In this document: positions 24,644-32,339 of the stretch, piece after piece
How the letters are laid out: each line of letters starts with the position of its first letter
How positions within the stretch are numbered: position 1 is the stretch's first letter
Source of the DNA: Nesterenkonia populi
Lineage (GTDB): Bacteria; Actinomycetota; Actinomycetes; Actinomycetales; Micrococcaceae
Assembly (NCBI RefSeq): GCF_007994735.1
Contig: NZ_VOIL01000001.1
Coordinates: 1,302,001-1,366,000, forward strand
Reading direction: 5' to 3'
DNA: 64,000 bases
Translations under genes and position numbers: made by a program
Notes under the pieces: model-generated
What the model was told of the DNA's origin: nothing
Database searches by the model: none
Seen by the model: only the letters and a program-made list of their open reading frames with translations

Positions 24644-25138
24644 ATGCCAGACGCTATTGCTCCCTCCGTACCCCCGGGCATCGACCCGGGGCTGATCAGC
24701 GACGCCATCAGCACCGGGCCCAGCCCGTCCCCCCAGCCGCGCGAGCTGCGCCAGGAGATGGACGGTGAGGTGTTCATGCACCTGCTGGTCACCCAGCTCG
24801 CCAACCAGGACCCGTCCTCGCCGATGGACACCAACGACATGATCGCCCAGACCACCCAGCTGGCCTCCATGGAGCAGCTCACCCAGATGGGCTCCATGAT
24901 GAGCGGCATGGCGGAGGCCCAGCAGCAGCTGCTCTCCATGGACCAGCGGGCCGCGGCCGCCGGACTGATCGGCCAGATCGCCACCACCGAGGAGGGCCCC
25001 GACGGCGAGGAGCCGACCACGGGAGTGGTCACCGGGGTCTCCTTCGACGGAGAGGAGCCCATGGTCGCCATCGACGGCGAGCCCGTGCCGTACTCCAGCA
25101 TCGCCGCCGTCGCCGCACCCATCAGCGAGGAGGACTAG
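24644..25138 (+). CDS. flgD: Flagellar hook capping protein FlgD
   Basis: A 164-residue FlgD. The N-terminal cap motif (EVFMHLLVTQLANQDPSSPM, TQLASMEQLTQMGSM) is canonical. The C-terminal part is short (TTGVVTGVSFDGEEPMVAIDG), and the FnIII/tudor-like domains seen in enterobacterial FlgD are reduced. It caps the growing hook so that FlgE can polymerise. ATG 24644 follows AAGGAG. flgE begins 79 bp downstream. Confidence 0.93.
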   Translation: MPDAIAPSVPPGIDPGLISDAISTGPSPSPQPRELRQEMDGEVFMHLLVTQLANQDPSSPMDTNDMIAQTTQLASMEQLTQMGSMMSGMAEAQQQLLSMDQRAAAAGLIGQIATTEEGPDGEEPTTGVVTGVSFDGEEPMVAIDGEPVPYSSIAAVAAPISEED

Positions 25139-25217
25139 ACACCCGCCTTGACCTCCTCCCGCACAGACCACCGCGCAGCCCGCAGGGCGCTGACACCCGT
25201 TTTGAAAGGTTGAACCA

Positions 25218-26360
25218 ATGCTTCGCTCCATGAACTCCGGCATCTCCGGCCTCCGCTCCCACCAGACCATGCTGGACGTGACCGGCAACAACATCTCCAA
25301 CGTCAACACCACCGGCTACAAGGGCCAGTCCACCCAGTTCCAGGACACCCTCAGCCAGATCACCCAGGGCGCAGCCGCGGGCGGCGCCGGCGCCGGCGGC
25401 CAGAACCCCGCCCAGATCGGCCTCGGCGTGCAGGTGGCCGGCACCAGCACCAACTTCACCCAGGGCGCGAGCCAGCGCACCGACGTCGCCACCGACATGA
25501 TGATCTCCGGCGACGGCTTCTTCGTCCTCAACAAGGGCGGCGAGCAGATCCTCACCCGCGCCGGCTCGTTCAGCTTCGACTCCCAGGGACGCCTGACCAG
25601 CCCCGACGGCGGAATCGTGCAGGGCCGAATGGGCGTCGACGGCGAGGTTCCGGCCGGCGGTGCTCTGCAGGACATCACGCTGCCCCCGAACATGACGGTG
25701 GGCGGCACCGCCACCACGGCCGCCGAGGTGGAGGGCAACCTCCCCTCCGACGCGGAGGCGGGGGAGACCCGGACCCTGGACCGTGAGGTCTTCACCGAGG
25801 ACGGCACCAGCGAGAACCTCACCCTCACCTTCACCCGCACCGCAGGCGGCTGGGACGTCGCGGGCTCCGTGGGCGGCGCCACCGCCGCCGGAAGCCTGGA
25901 CGGCGGTCTGAGCGTGGGGGGCATCGACGTGGACCTCACAGGCGTGACCACCTACGCCGGGGTGGACAGCGTCTCCATCGCCTCCCAGAACGGCTCAGGC
26001 GCCGGTGTGCTGCAGTCCTACACGATGGGGCCGGACGGTACCCTCACCGGCCAGTTCTCCAACGGCGCCTCGGTCGACATCGCCCAGGTGGTGCTCGGCC
26101 AGGTGGACAACCCTGAAGGCCTGGAGAAGGTCGGAAGCTCCGGCTACACGGTCACCGCCAACTCCGGCGGCATCAACTTCGTCCAGCCCGGCGCCGGCGG
26201 TGCGGGATCCCTGGTGGGCGGGGCCCTGGAGATGTCCAACGTGGACCTCTCCCAGGAGTTCACCAACCTGATCGTCGCCCAGCGCGGATTCCAGGCCAAC
26301 GCCCGAATCATCACCACCTCGGACGAGGTCCTGCAGGAGCTGGCCAACATCAAACGATGA
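25218..26360 (+). CDS. flgE: Flagellar hook protein FlgE
   Basis: A 380-residue hook protein with the rod/hook signature (LRSMNSGISGLRSHQTMLDV, NNISNVNTTGYK) and the C-terminal rod-hook helix (FTNLIVAQRGFQANARII). The centre is a Gly/Thr-rich beta domain (about 75-300). ATG 25218 stands behind AAAGG. It is the only FlgE/F/G-family gene in the window; separate distal-rod genes flgF and flgG are not seen. Confidence 0.95.
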   Translation: MLRSMNSGISGLRSHQTMLDVTGNNISNVNTTGYKGQSTQFQDTLSQITQGAAAGGAGAGGQNPAQIGLGVQVAGTSTNFTQGASQRTDVATDMMISGDGFFVLNKGGEQILTRAGSFSFDSQGRLTSPDGGIVQGRMGVDGEVPAGGALQDITLPPNMTVGGTATTAAEVEGNLPSDAEAGETRTLDREVFTEDGTSENLTLTFTRTAGGWDVAGSVGGATAAGSLDGGLSVGGIDVDLTGVTTYAGVDSVSIASQNGSGAGVLQSYTMGPDGTLTGQFSNGASVDIAQVVLGQVDNPEGLEKVGSSGYTVTANSGGINFVQPGAGGAGSLVGGALEMSNVDLSQEFTNLIVAQRGFQANARIITTSDEVLQELANIKR

Positions 26361-26376
26361 CGGCACGCCTCGGGCG

Positions 26377-26405
26377 CTAACCGCGAGCACTGACCGGGCC
26401 GACAG
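26377..26405 (+). promoter_or_regulatory. Sigma-28-like promoter of flbD-motA-motB
   Basis: CTAACCG (26377-26383), 14 bases, GCCGACAG (26398-26405). Predicted transcription starts near 26412, about 19 bases before the flbD ATG, leaving room for its ribosome binding site (AAAGGGGA). Motor genes under late control fit usual flagellar hierarchies. Confidence 0.65.
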
Positions 26406-26430
26406 TGGGACCTGAAAGGGGACCCTGAAC

Positions 26431-26658
26431 ATGATCGTCGTGACCCGGCTCAACCAGAGCCGCTTTGCGGTCAACCCAGACCTCATCGAACGCATCGAGG
26501 AGCACCCGGACACGGTGCTTCTGATGGTCAACGGTGAGCGCTATGTGGTGACCGAGCCCATGAGAGAGGTGATCCGCCTGATCGTTGAGCATCGCGCAGC
26601 GGTGGTCGCTTCGGCGGCGGCCGCCTCGGCCGACGCCGGGTCCGAGGGGGACTCCTGA
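26431..26658 (+). CDS. Small flagellar protein FlbD
   Basis: A 75-residue FlbD-family protein: MIVVTRLNQSRFAVNPDLIE, then DTVLLMVNGERYVVTEPMREV. This short family sits next to flgE and motA in many Gram-positive and spirochete loci; its function is unresolved and it differs from the Caulobacter regulator of the same name. The last 20 residues are an Ala/Ser tail. It shares one base with motA (TGATG). Confidence 0.9.
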   Translation: MIVVTRLNQSRFAVNPDLIERIEEHPDTVLLMVNGERYVVTEPMREVIRLIVEHRAAVVASAAAASADAGSEGDS

Positions 26659-27464
26659 TGGACCCGGCAACCATCATCGGCATCATCATCGCCTTCGCGG
26701 CGATGTTCGCCATGCTCATCATGGAGGGCGCCAGCCCCTTCTCCATCCTGCTGCCGGCCCCCATGATCTTCGTGTTCGGAGCGACCATCGCCGTGGCGGT
26801 GGCCTCCGGCACCATCAAGGACCTGGGCGTGTGCATCAGAGGCATCCCCAAAGCCCTGCTGGGCAAGAAGCCCAAGGTGGCGGAGCGGATCGACAAGCTG
26901 GTGGAGCTGGCCGGCGTTGCCCGCGCCGAGGGATTCCTCGCCCTGGAGTCCCACGCTCAGGGGGAGGAGGACCCCTATTTCGCCGCCGGGCTGCAGTCCC
27001 TGGCCGACGGCGTGGACGGCGAAGCGCTGCGCCAGCAGCTCGAGGACGATATCGACACCAAGGCAGCCGCAGACCGGGTCCCGGCCAAGTTCTACACCAC
27101 CATGGGCGCCTACGCGCCCACCATCGGGGTCATCGGGACTGTGGTCGCCCTGACCCAGGCGCTGGAGAACCTCACCGAGCCGGAGCGGCTGGGCTCGATG
27201 ATCGCTGCAGCCTTCGTCGCAACCCTGTGGGGGCTGGTCTCCTCCAACCTGATGTGGCTGCCCATCGGGGCACGGCTGGGCCGGCTCTCCGAGCTGGAGC
27301 AGCAGGAGATGAATGTGACTATGGAGGGGCTGCTGGCCATCCAGGAGGGCAGTCAGCCCATGCTGCTGCAGGAGCGGCTCTCCTCCATGGTTCCCAGCAG
27401 CGAGCTGGCCTCCAAGGGCGGCGAGAAGGCCGAGGAGCCGGCTCCGGAGGGTGAGCCTGCCTGA
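26658..27464 (+). CDS. motA: Flagellar motor stator protein MotA
   Basis: A 268-residue proton-channel subunit with four membrane segments (about 3-22, 28-50, 148-168, 182-203). The cytoplasmic loop after the second segment carries Arg and Glu, and the signature PTIGVIGTVVALTQALENL leads to AAAFVATLWGLVSSNLMWLPIG. MotA surrounds MotB and pushes on FliG. It is coupled by TGATG junctions to flbD and motB. Ion choice (H+ or Na+) cannot be read with certainty. Confidence 0.95.
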   Translation: MDPATIIGIIIAFAAMFAMLIMEGASPFSILLPAPMIFVFGATIAVAVASGTIKDLGVCIRGIPKALLGKKPKVAERIDKLVELAGVARAEGFLALESHAQGEEDPYFAAGLQSLADGVDGEALRQQLEDDIDTKAAADRVPAKFYTTMGAYAPTIGVIGTVVALTQALENLTEPERLGSMIAAAFVATLWGLVSSNLMWLPIGARLGRLSELEQQEMNVTMEGLLAIQEGSQPMLLQERLSSMVPSSELASKGGEKAEEPAPEGEPA

Positions 27465-28354
27465 TGGCCGGGGAGGGCAGCGCCATCCGCAGCGGCAGCC
27501 CCCGCCGGGCCCGGTCGCGTCGCAGAAGCGAGGAGGTCCGGGACAACCCGGACCGGTGGATGGCCTCCTACATGGACGTGGTCACGGTGCTGATGTGCCT
27601 GTTCATCGTCCTGTACGCGATGTCCACCGTGGACGAGGATCGCTATGAGGCGCTGCGGCTCTCCCTGGCCACCGGGTTCGGCCGGGACGAGTCGGAGCTG
27701 GTGGAGGACACCGGGCTGCTGATCTCCGAGGAGTTCGCCGGGGACGAGGACCTGACGATCTTCGAGGAGGACGAGGACGCCGAAGAGCTTGAGGACGAAC
27801 TGGTCATCGCCCAGCAGGAGTACGACGACCTCATGGAGCTCAAGCAGCAGCTGCGCCTCCGGCTGGAGGAGGCCGGGCACGAGGAGAGCGTGGACTTCAC
27901 CCTGGACGAGCAGGGCCTGCACGTGCACCTGGTGGGCGCGGAGACGTTCTTCGATCCCTACGAGTCGACTCTCAGCGAGGAGGGGGTGGACATCATGGGG
28001 ATCGTCGCCCCGGTGATAGCTCCCACGGACCGGTTCTTCGAGGTGGGCGGGCACGCCGATGAGCGGCAGCCGCTGCACACCTACCCGACCAACTGGGAGC
28101 TCTCCTCGGCCCGCGCCACCTCGGCCCTGCGGCAGCTGGTGGAGGAGGGCGACGTGGACCCGGCCCGGATCGTCTCCGTGGGGTACGGGCACGAGCATCC
28201 GATGAGTGAGGAGCTGTGGCGCAACCGCCGAGTGGATGTGAGCATCCTCTCCGACCAGCCGGACCAGGTGCGTGAGCTGCTGCCGGAGATCCGTGACGCC
28301 GCACAGGCGGGGGAGGAGCTGTCCCTTGAAGCCCTGCTGGAGGCCTCAGACTGA
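27464..28354 (+). CDS. motB: Flagellar motor stator protein MotB
   Basis: A 296-residue stator anchor. A basic N terminus precedes a single membrane helix (DRWMASYMDVVTVLMCLFIV) with the conserved ion-binding Asp in YMDVVT. A periplasmic-side linker and an OmpA/MotB peptidoglycan-binding domain follow (FEVGGHADERQP, NWELSSARATSALRQLVEEG, VGYGHEHPMSEE, NRRVDVSIL). It forms the stator with MotA. The linker (about 75-130) is unusually acidic. Confidence 0.95.
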   Translation: MAGEGSAIRSGSPRRARSRRRSEEVRDNPDRWMASYMDVVTVLMCLFIVLYAMSTVDEDRYEALRLSLATGFGRDESELVEDTGLLISEEFAGDEDLTIFEEDEDAEELEDELVIAQQEYDDLMELKQQLRLRLEEAGHEESVDFTLDEQGLHVHLVGAETFFDPYESTLSEEGVDIMGIVAPVIAPTDRFFEVGGHADERQPLHTYPTNWELSSARATSALRQLVEEGDVDPARIVSVGYGHEHPMSEELWRNRRVDVSILSDQPDQVRELLPEIRDAAQAGEELSLEALLEASD

Positions 28355-28366
28355 TCCGGCCGCACG

Positions 28367-28394
28367 CTAACGGGGGGTGCGGGCCCGCCGATGG
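28367..28394 (+). promoter_or_regulatory. Sigma-28-like promoter overlapping the fliM start
   Basis: CTAACGG (28367-28373), 13 bases, GCCGATGG (28387-28394). The -35-like part and spacing match the other boxes; the -10-like part has G for A at position 7. The ATG used as the fliM start (28391) lies inside the -10 element, so a transcript from here would begin near 28401 and be leaderless if translated from GTG 28403. Confidence 0.5.
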
Positions 28395-29320
28395 TAGGCC
28401 TTGTGACCCATACGCTCAGTGAGAAGACCGGTGCTGTGCGCAGTCCGCAGGAGGTCGCGGCGGGCCGTCCGCCGATGCTGTACGACTTCCGGCGTCCCAC
28501 CACGCTGACTCGTGAGCACGCCCGGACGCTCGAGCTGGCCTTTGAGACCTTCGCCCGGCAGTGGGGCACCCAGCTGACCGCCCGGGTCCGGGTGCTCTCC
28601 TCGGTCACCCACCAGTCGGTGGATATGAAGACCTATGACGAGTACGTGGCTTCTCTGCCCCCGACCACCACGATGGTTCTCTGCGGCATCGAGGGGTCCG
28701 AGCCCAGCGGGGTGCTCCAGTTTCCCGCCGCCGGCGCGCTGAACTGGGTCTCCCACATCCTCGGGTCCCCGGGCACCTATCAGGCCGAGGAGCGGAAGTT
28801 CACCCGGATCGAGCAGACGCTGGTGCGCAGCTTGGTCTCCGAGACGCTCGAGGACCTGCATTATTCGTTGGGCGGACTGCTGCACGCTGAGATCGGCCTG
28901 GACACCATTCACTACAACGCTCAGTTCGCCCAGGCAGCCGCGAAGTCGGAGGTCATGGTGACCGCCGAGTTCAGCGTGCAGGTGGGGGGCCACACCGTCC
29001 AAGCCTCCCTGGCGCTGCCGGCTGCGGCGGTGGTGCCGCAGCTGGGCGAGGTATCCCAGGCGGAGCCCGCCGAGCACGCCCGAACACATATGGGAGGGCA
29101 CCTGGTCCACGTGCCGATGGAGCTCGCCCTGGCCCTGGGGGAGACCCCGGTGACCCCGGACCAGATCCTGAACCTGATGGAGGGGGATGTCCTCCGCCTG
29201 AAGCATCCGGCCCACCGGCCCCTGCACCTGACTGCGGACGGCCAGCGAGTGGGCACCGCGGCCGCAGGCAAGCAGTCGGGCCGCATCGCCGCCGTCGTCG
29301 CCTCCCGAGAAGAAAGCTGA
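28391..29320 (+). CDS. fliM: Flagellar motor switch protein FliM
   Basis: A 309-residue C-ring protein with a CheC-like middle (MLYDFRRPTTLTREHARTLE, TTTMVLCGIEGSEPSGVLQF, ERKFTRIEQTLVRSLVSETL) and a C-terminal SpoA domain (LVHVPMELALALGETPVTPD, LMEGDVLRL). It binds FliG and FliN. The N terminus lacks the usual LSQxEIDALL CheY-binding motif, and an upstream stop at 28352-28354 leaves no room for it. ATG 28391 is the longest start; GTG 28403 is possible if the overlapping promoter is active. Starts a unit that runs through csrA. Confidence 0.9.
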   Translation: MVGLVTHTLSEKTGAVRSPQEVAAGRPPMLYDFRRPTTLTREHARTLELAFETFARQWGTQLTARVRVLSSVTHQSVDMKTYDEYVASLPPTTTMVLCGIEGSEPSGVLQFPAAGALNWVSHILGSPGTYQAEERKFTRIEQTLVRSLVSETLEDLHYSLGGLLHAEIGLDTIHYNAQFAQAAAKSEVMVTAEFSVQVGGHTVQASLALPAAAVVPQLGEVSQAEPAEHARTHMGGHLVHVPMELALALGETPVTPDQILNLMEGDVLRLKHPAHRPLHLTADGQRVGTAAAGKQSGRIAAVVASREES

Positions 29321-29327
29321 GCACCCC

Positions 29328-30089
29328 ATGCCGAAGTCTGCTGCCCTGAACGACTCCGCGGCCGCCCTGGCCGCAGCGCTGCCGGTGACCTCCGCGGTCA
29401 GCGCTGAGCCCGCGGAGGGTCCTCGCGATTCCGCTGAGCTGACCGGGGCCGGCTCCGTGGCGCTCACCACCCTGGTGGGGGAGGCCTCCGCTGACATGGC
29501 GGTGCACCTGGACCCTTCGGTTCTCGGCGGCTCCGAGCAGCTGGACCCCAATGTGGTGTCCCTCGACGACGTGCTCCGGCCTGCGTTCGAGGCTGCCTCC
29601 AGCGCCCTGGGGACCGGGGTGCTCTCCGCAGCCGATCCCTCCACCGCCCGCACCCTGCTGCAGGACGACGCCGCCCGGCTCTACGTGCTGGAGACCGGCG
29701 GCAGCGCTGTGGGCTGGTACGCGGTCCGCCTGAGGGATGCTGACGACTCCGGCGCTGCTGGGGGCAGCGGAGCTGGGGCTCCCGCCCCGAACCAGAACGG
29801 GCTGAAAGCCTCCGAGGGCGGCGGAACCGGCGACGTGGCCTCCCGCCTCTCCCGTCTGCACAACGTCCACATGGGCCTGACCGTGGAGATCGGACGCACC
29901 CGGGTCTCCGTGCGGGAGGCCCTGGACCTGGAGCCCGGCGCGGTCATCGAGCTGGACCGCAACGCAGGCGCACCAGCCGATGTGCGCCTGAACGGGCGCC
30001 TGATCGCCCAGGGCGAAGTGGTGGTGATGGACCAGGACTACGGCGTGCGGATCACCCGGATCCTGGATGCTGCGGAGGGCGCTGCCTGA
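29328..30089 (+). CDS. fliN: Flagellar motor switch protein FliN
   Basis: A 253-residue FliN/FliY-type protein. The last 75 residues are the SpoA domain (HNVHMGLTVEIGRTRVSVRE, LDLEPGAVIELDRNAGAPAD, AQGEVVVMDQDYGVRITRI). The first 175 are an Ala/Ser-rich extension with a possible folded part (LDDVLRPAFEAASSALGTGV, RLYVLETGGSAVGWYAVRL); it resembles FliY-like extended FliN more than the short enterobacterial form, but I see no CheC catalytic motif. It completes the switch complex. Confidence 0.9.
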   Translation: MPKSAALNDSAAALAAALPVTSAVSAEPAEGPRDSAELTGAGSVALTTLVGEASADMAVHLDPSVLGGSEQLDPNVVSLDDVLRPAFEAASSALGTGVLSAADPSTARTLLQDDAARLYVLETGGSAVGWYAVRLRDADDSGAAGGSGAGAPAPNQNGLKASEGGGTGDVASRLSRLHNVHMGLTVEIGRTRVSVREALDLEPGAVIELDRNAGAPADVRLNGRLIAQGEVVVMDQDYGVRITRILDAAEGAA

Positions 30090-30090
30090 A

Positions 30091-30567
30091 GTGGATGAGC
30101 TGTTCCTGTTCCTGCGCGTCGCGGTCGCCCTGGCGGCCGTCCTCGGCCTGATCTGGTTCGTGGGCCGACGGTTCTACCGCAGCGGGGGCGGGACGGGCCA
30201 GCGCCGGCTGATCAGAGTGGTCGACCGGCAGGGCCTTGCCGCCAAGGCCGCCGTCGCCGTGGTGGACGTGGACGGCACCCGGTACGTGCTGGGCCTCTCG
30301 GAGCAGTCGGTCAGCCTGCTCGACAGCTATGCCGCAGCTGATGCCGCCGAGGAGGCCGAGGCCTCCGAGCCGGAGCAGCTGCCGGAAGCTGATTTCGAGG
30401 CGGAGCTCGCCCAGGCGAACCCCCACACCTCCCATGAGCTCGTGCCGGTCAGCAGCCCCCAGCCGCCAACCCAGACGGGTGCTGGCTCCCGGCTGCACGG
30501 CACGATCTTCGCGCCGAGCACCTGGCGGCAGGCGGCTGAGGCGATCCGGCGGGGAAGGCAGCAGTGA
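30091..30567 (+). CDS. fliO: Flagellar biosynthesis protein FliO
   Basis: A protein of about 158 residues with one N-terminal membrane helix (LFLFLRVAVALAAVLGLIWF) and a short cytoplasmic beta domain (RLIRVVDRQGLAAKAAVAVV, GTRYVLGLSEQSVSLL), the FliO pattern, then a variable tail. FliO helps assemble FliP in the export gate. GTG 30091, one base after the fliN stop, has GGAGGG 11 bases upstream; ATG 30067 inside fliN is the alternative. It overlaps fliP by GTGA. Confidence 0.85.
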   Translation: MDELFLFLRVAVALAAVLGLIWFVGRRFYRSGGGTGQRRLIRVVDRQGLAAKAAVAVVDVDGTRYVLGLSEQSVSLLDSYAAADAAEEAEASEPEQLPEADFEAELAQANPHTSHELVPVSSPQPPTQTGAGSRLHGTIFAPSTWRQAAEAIRRGRQQ

Positions 30568-31280
30568 CTCTCGAAGCCCTGCCCGTCAGCGTGGTGCTCC
30601 CCGGGCACCAGCTGCCCCTGGCCGTCTCGATCGAGATCAACGGACCAGACGGCGAGCCGAACTCTGCGGTGATGATGCTCATCGCCGTCACCCTGCTCTC
30701 GGTGGCGCCGGCCCTGCTGCTGATGATGAGCAGCTTCACCAAGATCTTCGTGGTCCTCGCCCTGACCCGCAACGCGCTCTCCACCCCGATGATCCCGCCG
30801 AACCAGGTCCTCGCCGGGTTGGCGCTGTTCCTCTCGATGTTCATCATGGCCCCGGTCCTCACCGAGATCAACGAGCTGGCGGTCGGCCCCTACACCGACG
30901 GCGACATCACCTTCCAGGAGGCCCTGGAGGAGGGATCCGAGCCGCTGCGCGGGTTCATGGTCGCCTTCACCCGGGAGGAGGACATCGCCCTGATGCACCG
31001 GGCCGCGGAGATGGACAACCCCACCAGCCCCGAGGACGTCCCGCTGACCACCCTGATCCCTGCCTTTATGCTCTCCGAGCTGCGGGCCGCGTTCATCATC
31101 GGCTTCGTCATCTTCATCCCGTTCCTGATCATCGACCTGGTGGTCGCCTCCGCCCTGATGTCCATGGGCATGATGATGCTGCCCCCGGTCATGATCTCCC
31201 TGCCCTTCAAGATCCTGCTCTTCGTCCTGGTGGACGGCTGGGGCCTGATCGTCACCGCACTCGTCGGAAGCTACAACTAG
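30564..31280 (+). CDS. fliP: Flagellar type III export gate protein FliP
   Basis: A 238-residue FliP. Four membrane segments and the family motifs are present: LLMMSSFTKIFVVLALTRNA, PPNQVLAGLALFLSMFIMAP, IPAFMLSELRAAFIIGFVIF, and MMMLPPVMISLPFKILLFVL. The first 30 residues may be a cleavable or short periplasmic lead, as in other FliP proteins. It forms the core of the FliPQR pore. Start GTG 30564 overlaps fliO. Confidence 0.96.
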   Translation: MTLEALPVSVVLPGHQLPLAVSIEINGPDGEPNSAVMMLIAVTLLSVAPALLLMMSSFTKIFVVLALTRNALSTPMIPPNQVLAGLALFLSMFIMAPVLTEINELAVGPYTDGDITFQEALEEGSEPLRGFMVAFTREEDIALMHRAAEMDNPTSPEDVPLTTLIPAFMLSELRAAFIIGFVIFIPFLIIDLVVASALMSMGMMMLPPVMISLPFKILLFVLVDGWGLIVTALVGSYN

Positions 31281-31288
31281 GACACCCC

Positions 31289-31561
31289 ATGGACACCAAT
31301 GCTGTGCTGGACATCGGCCTCGCCGGACTCGTGACCGCCGCCACCGTGGCTGCGCCCCTGCTGCTGACCTCCCTGCTCGTCGGCTTCGCCATCAGCCTCT
31401 TCCAGTCGATGACCCAGATCCAGGAGGTCACCCTCACCTTTGTGCCCAAGGCGCTCGCCGTGGGGCTGGCGCTGCTGGTCTCGGGGCACTGGATGATCAC
31501 CGAGCTGGTGGAGTTCACCCACCTGCTCTTCGACCGGCTTCCCTCCCTGCTGGAGATCTGA
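31289..31561 (+). CDS. fliQ: Flagellar type III export gate protein FliQ
   Basis: A 90-residue protein with two membrane helices (about 15-38 and 53-73) and the FliQ motif LLTSLLVGFAISLFQSMTQI followed by EVTLTFVPKALAVGLALLVS. ATG 31289, 8 bp after fliP. A part of the FliPQR pore. Confidence 0.95.
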   Translation: MDTNAVLDIGLAGLVTAATVAAPLLLTSLLVGFAISLFQSMTQIQEVTLTFVPKALAVGLALLVSGHWMITELVEFTHLLFDRLPSLLEI

Positions 31562-31580
31562 GGGGAGCTGAGCACGCCGG

Positions 31581-32339
31581 ATGGAGATTGAGCTGCCGCT
31601 GCACTGGATGGAGGCCGCACTGCTGGTCGCGGTGCGCATCACCGCGTTCATCGTCATCGCGCCCCCGTTCAGCCACGGCAGCATCCCCATGCGCATCCGC
31701 GGGGCGATGGGCTTCACCCTCGCCCTGGCGGTTGCGCCCCGGGCCGTTGAGGCCTACGAGCCGCTGGGCACCTGGGAGTATGTGGCCGCGCTGGTCCAGG
31801 AGCTGGTCTCCGGCGCGGCCCTGGGATTCCTGGTCTACCTGATGTTCGCGGCGGTGCAGACAGCCGGCGGGTTCATCGACCTGATGGGCGGCTTCTCCCT
31901 GGGGATGATGTTCGACCCCGCCACCGGCGTCAACGGCGCCCAGTTCTCCCAGCTGTTCTACTTCGCGGCCCTGGCCCTGATGGTCTCCTCGGAGGCATAC
32001 CTGGTGGTGATGGCGGGGATGTTCCGCTCCTTCGACGCGCTGCCCCTGGGCGCGGCGATCAGCACCTCCGCTCTGGGGGAGAGCCTGGCCTCCGGCGTCG
32101 GACAGATGTTCCTCTCCGCCCTGGAGATCGCCGGGCCCCTGCTGCTGGTGCTTTTCCTGGCCGACGCCGGGCTGGGCCTGCTCACCCGCGTGGCGCCGGC
32201 CCTGAACGTGCTGACCATCGGCTTCCCGCTGAAGATCTTCCTGACCATCGCCCTGGCCGGGACCGTGTTCGTGGTGCTGCCCGCGGCGGTCAACAGCCTC
32301 GTGGGGCAGGGCATCGAGCTTTTCCGGGGGGTGATCTAG
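31581..32339 (+). CDS. fliR: Flagellar type III export gate protein FliR
   Basis: A 252-residue membrane protein with about six hydrophobic segments and FliR motifs (RITAFIVIAPPFSHGSIPMR, GFIDLMGGFSLGMMFDPATG, ADAGLGLLTRVAPALNVLTI). It joins FliP and FliQ in the export pore. ATG 31581 follows GGGGAG. The stop directly abuts the flhB GTG at 32340. Confidence 0.96.
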   Translation: MEIELPLHWMEAALLVAVRITAFIVIAPPFSHGSIPMRIRGAMGFTLALAVAPRAVEAYEPLGTWEYVAALVQELVSGAALGFLVYLMFAAVQTAGGFIDLMGGFSLGMMFDPATGVNGAQFSQLFYFAALALMVSSEAYLVVMAGMFRSFDALPLGAAISTSALGESLASGVGQMFLSALEIAGPLLLVLFLADAGLGLLTRVAPALNVLTIGFPLKIFLTIALAGTVFVVLPAAVNSLVGQGIELFRGVI

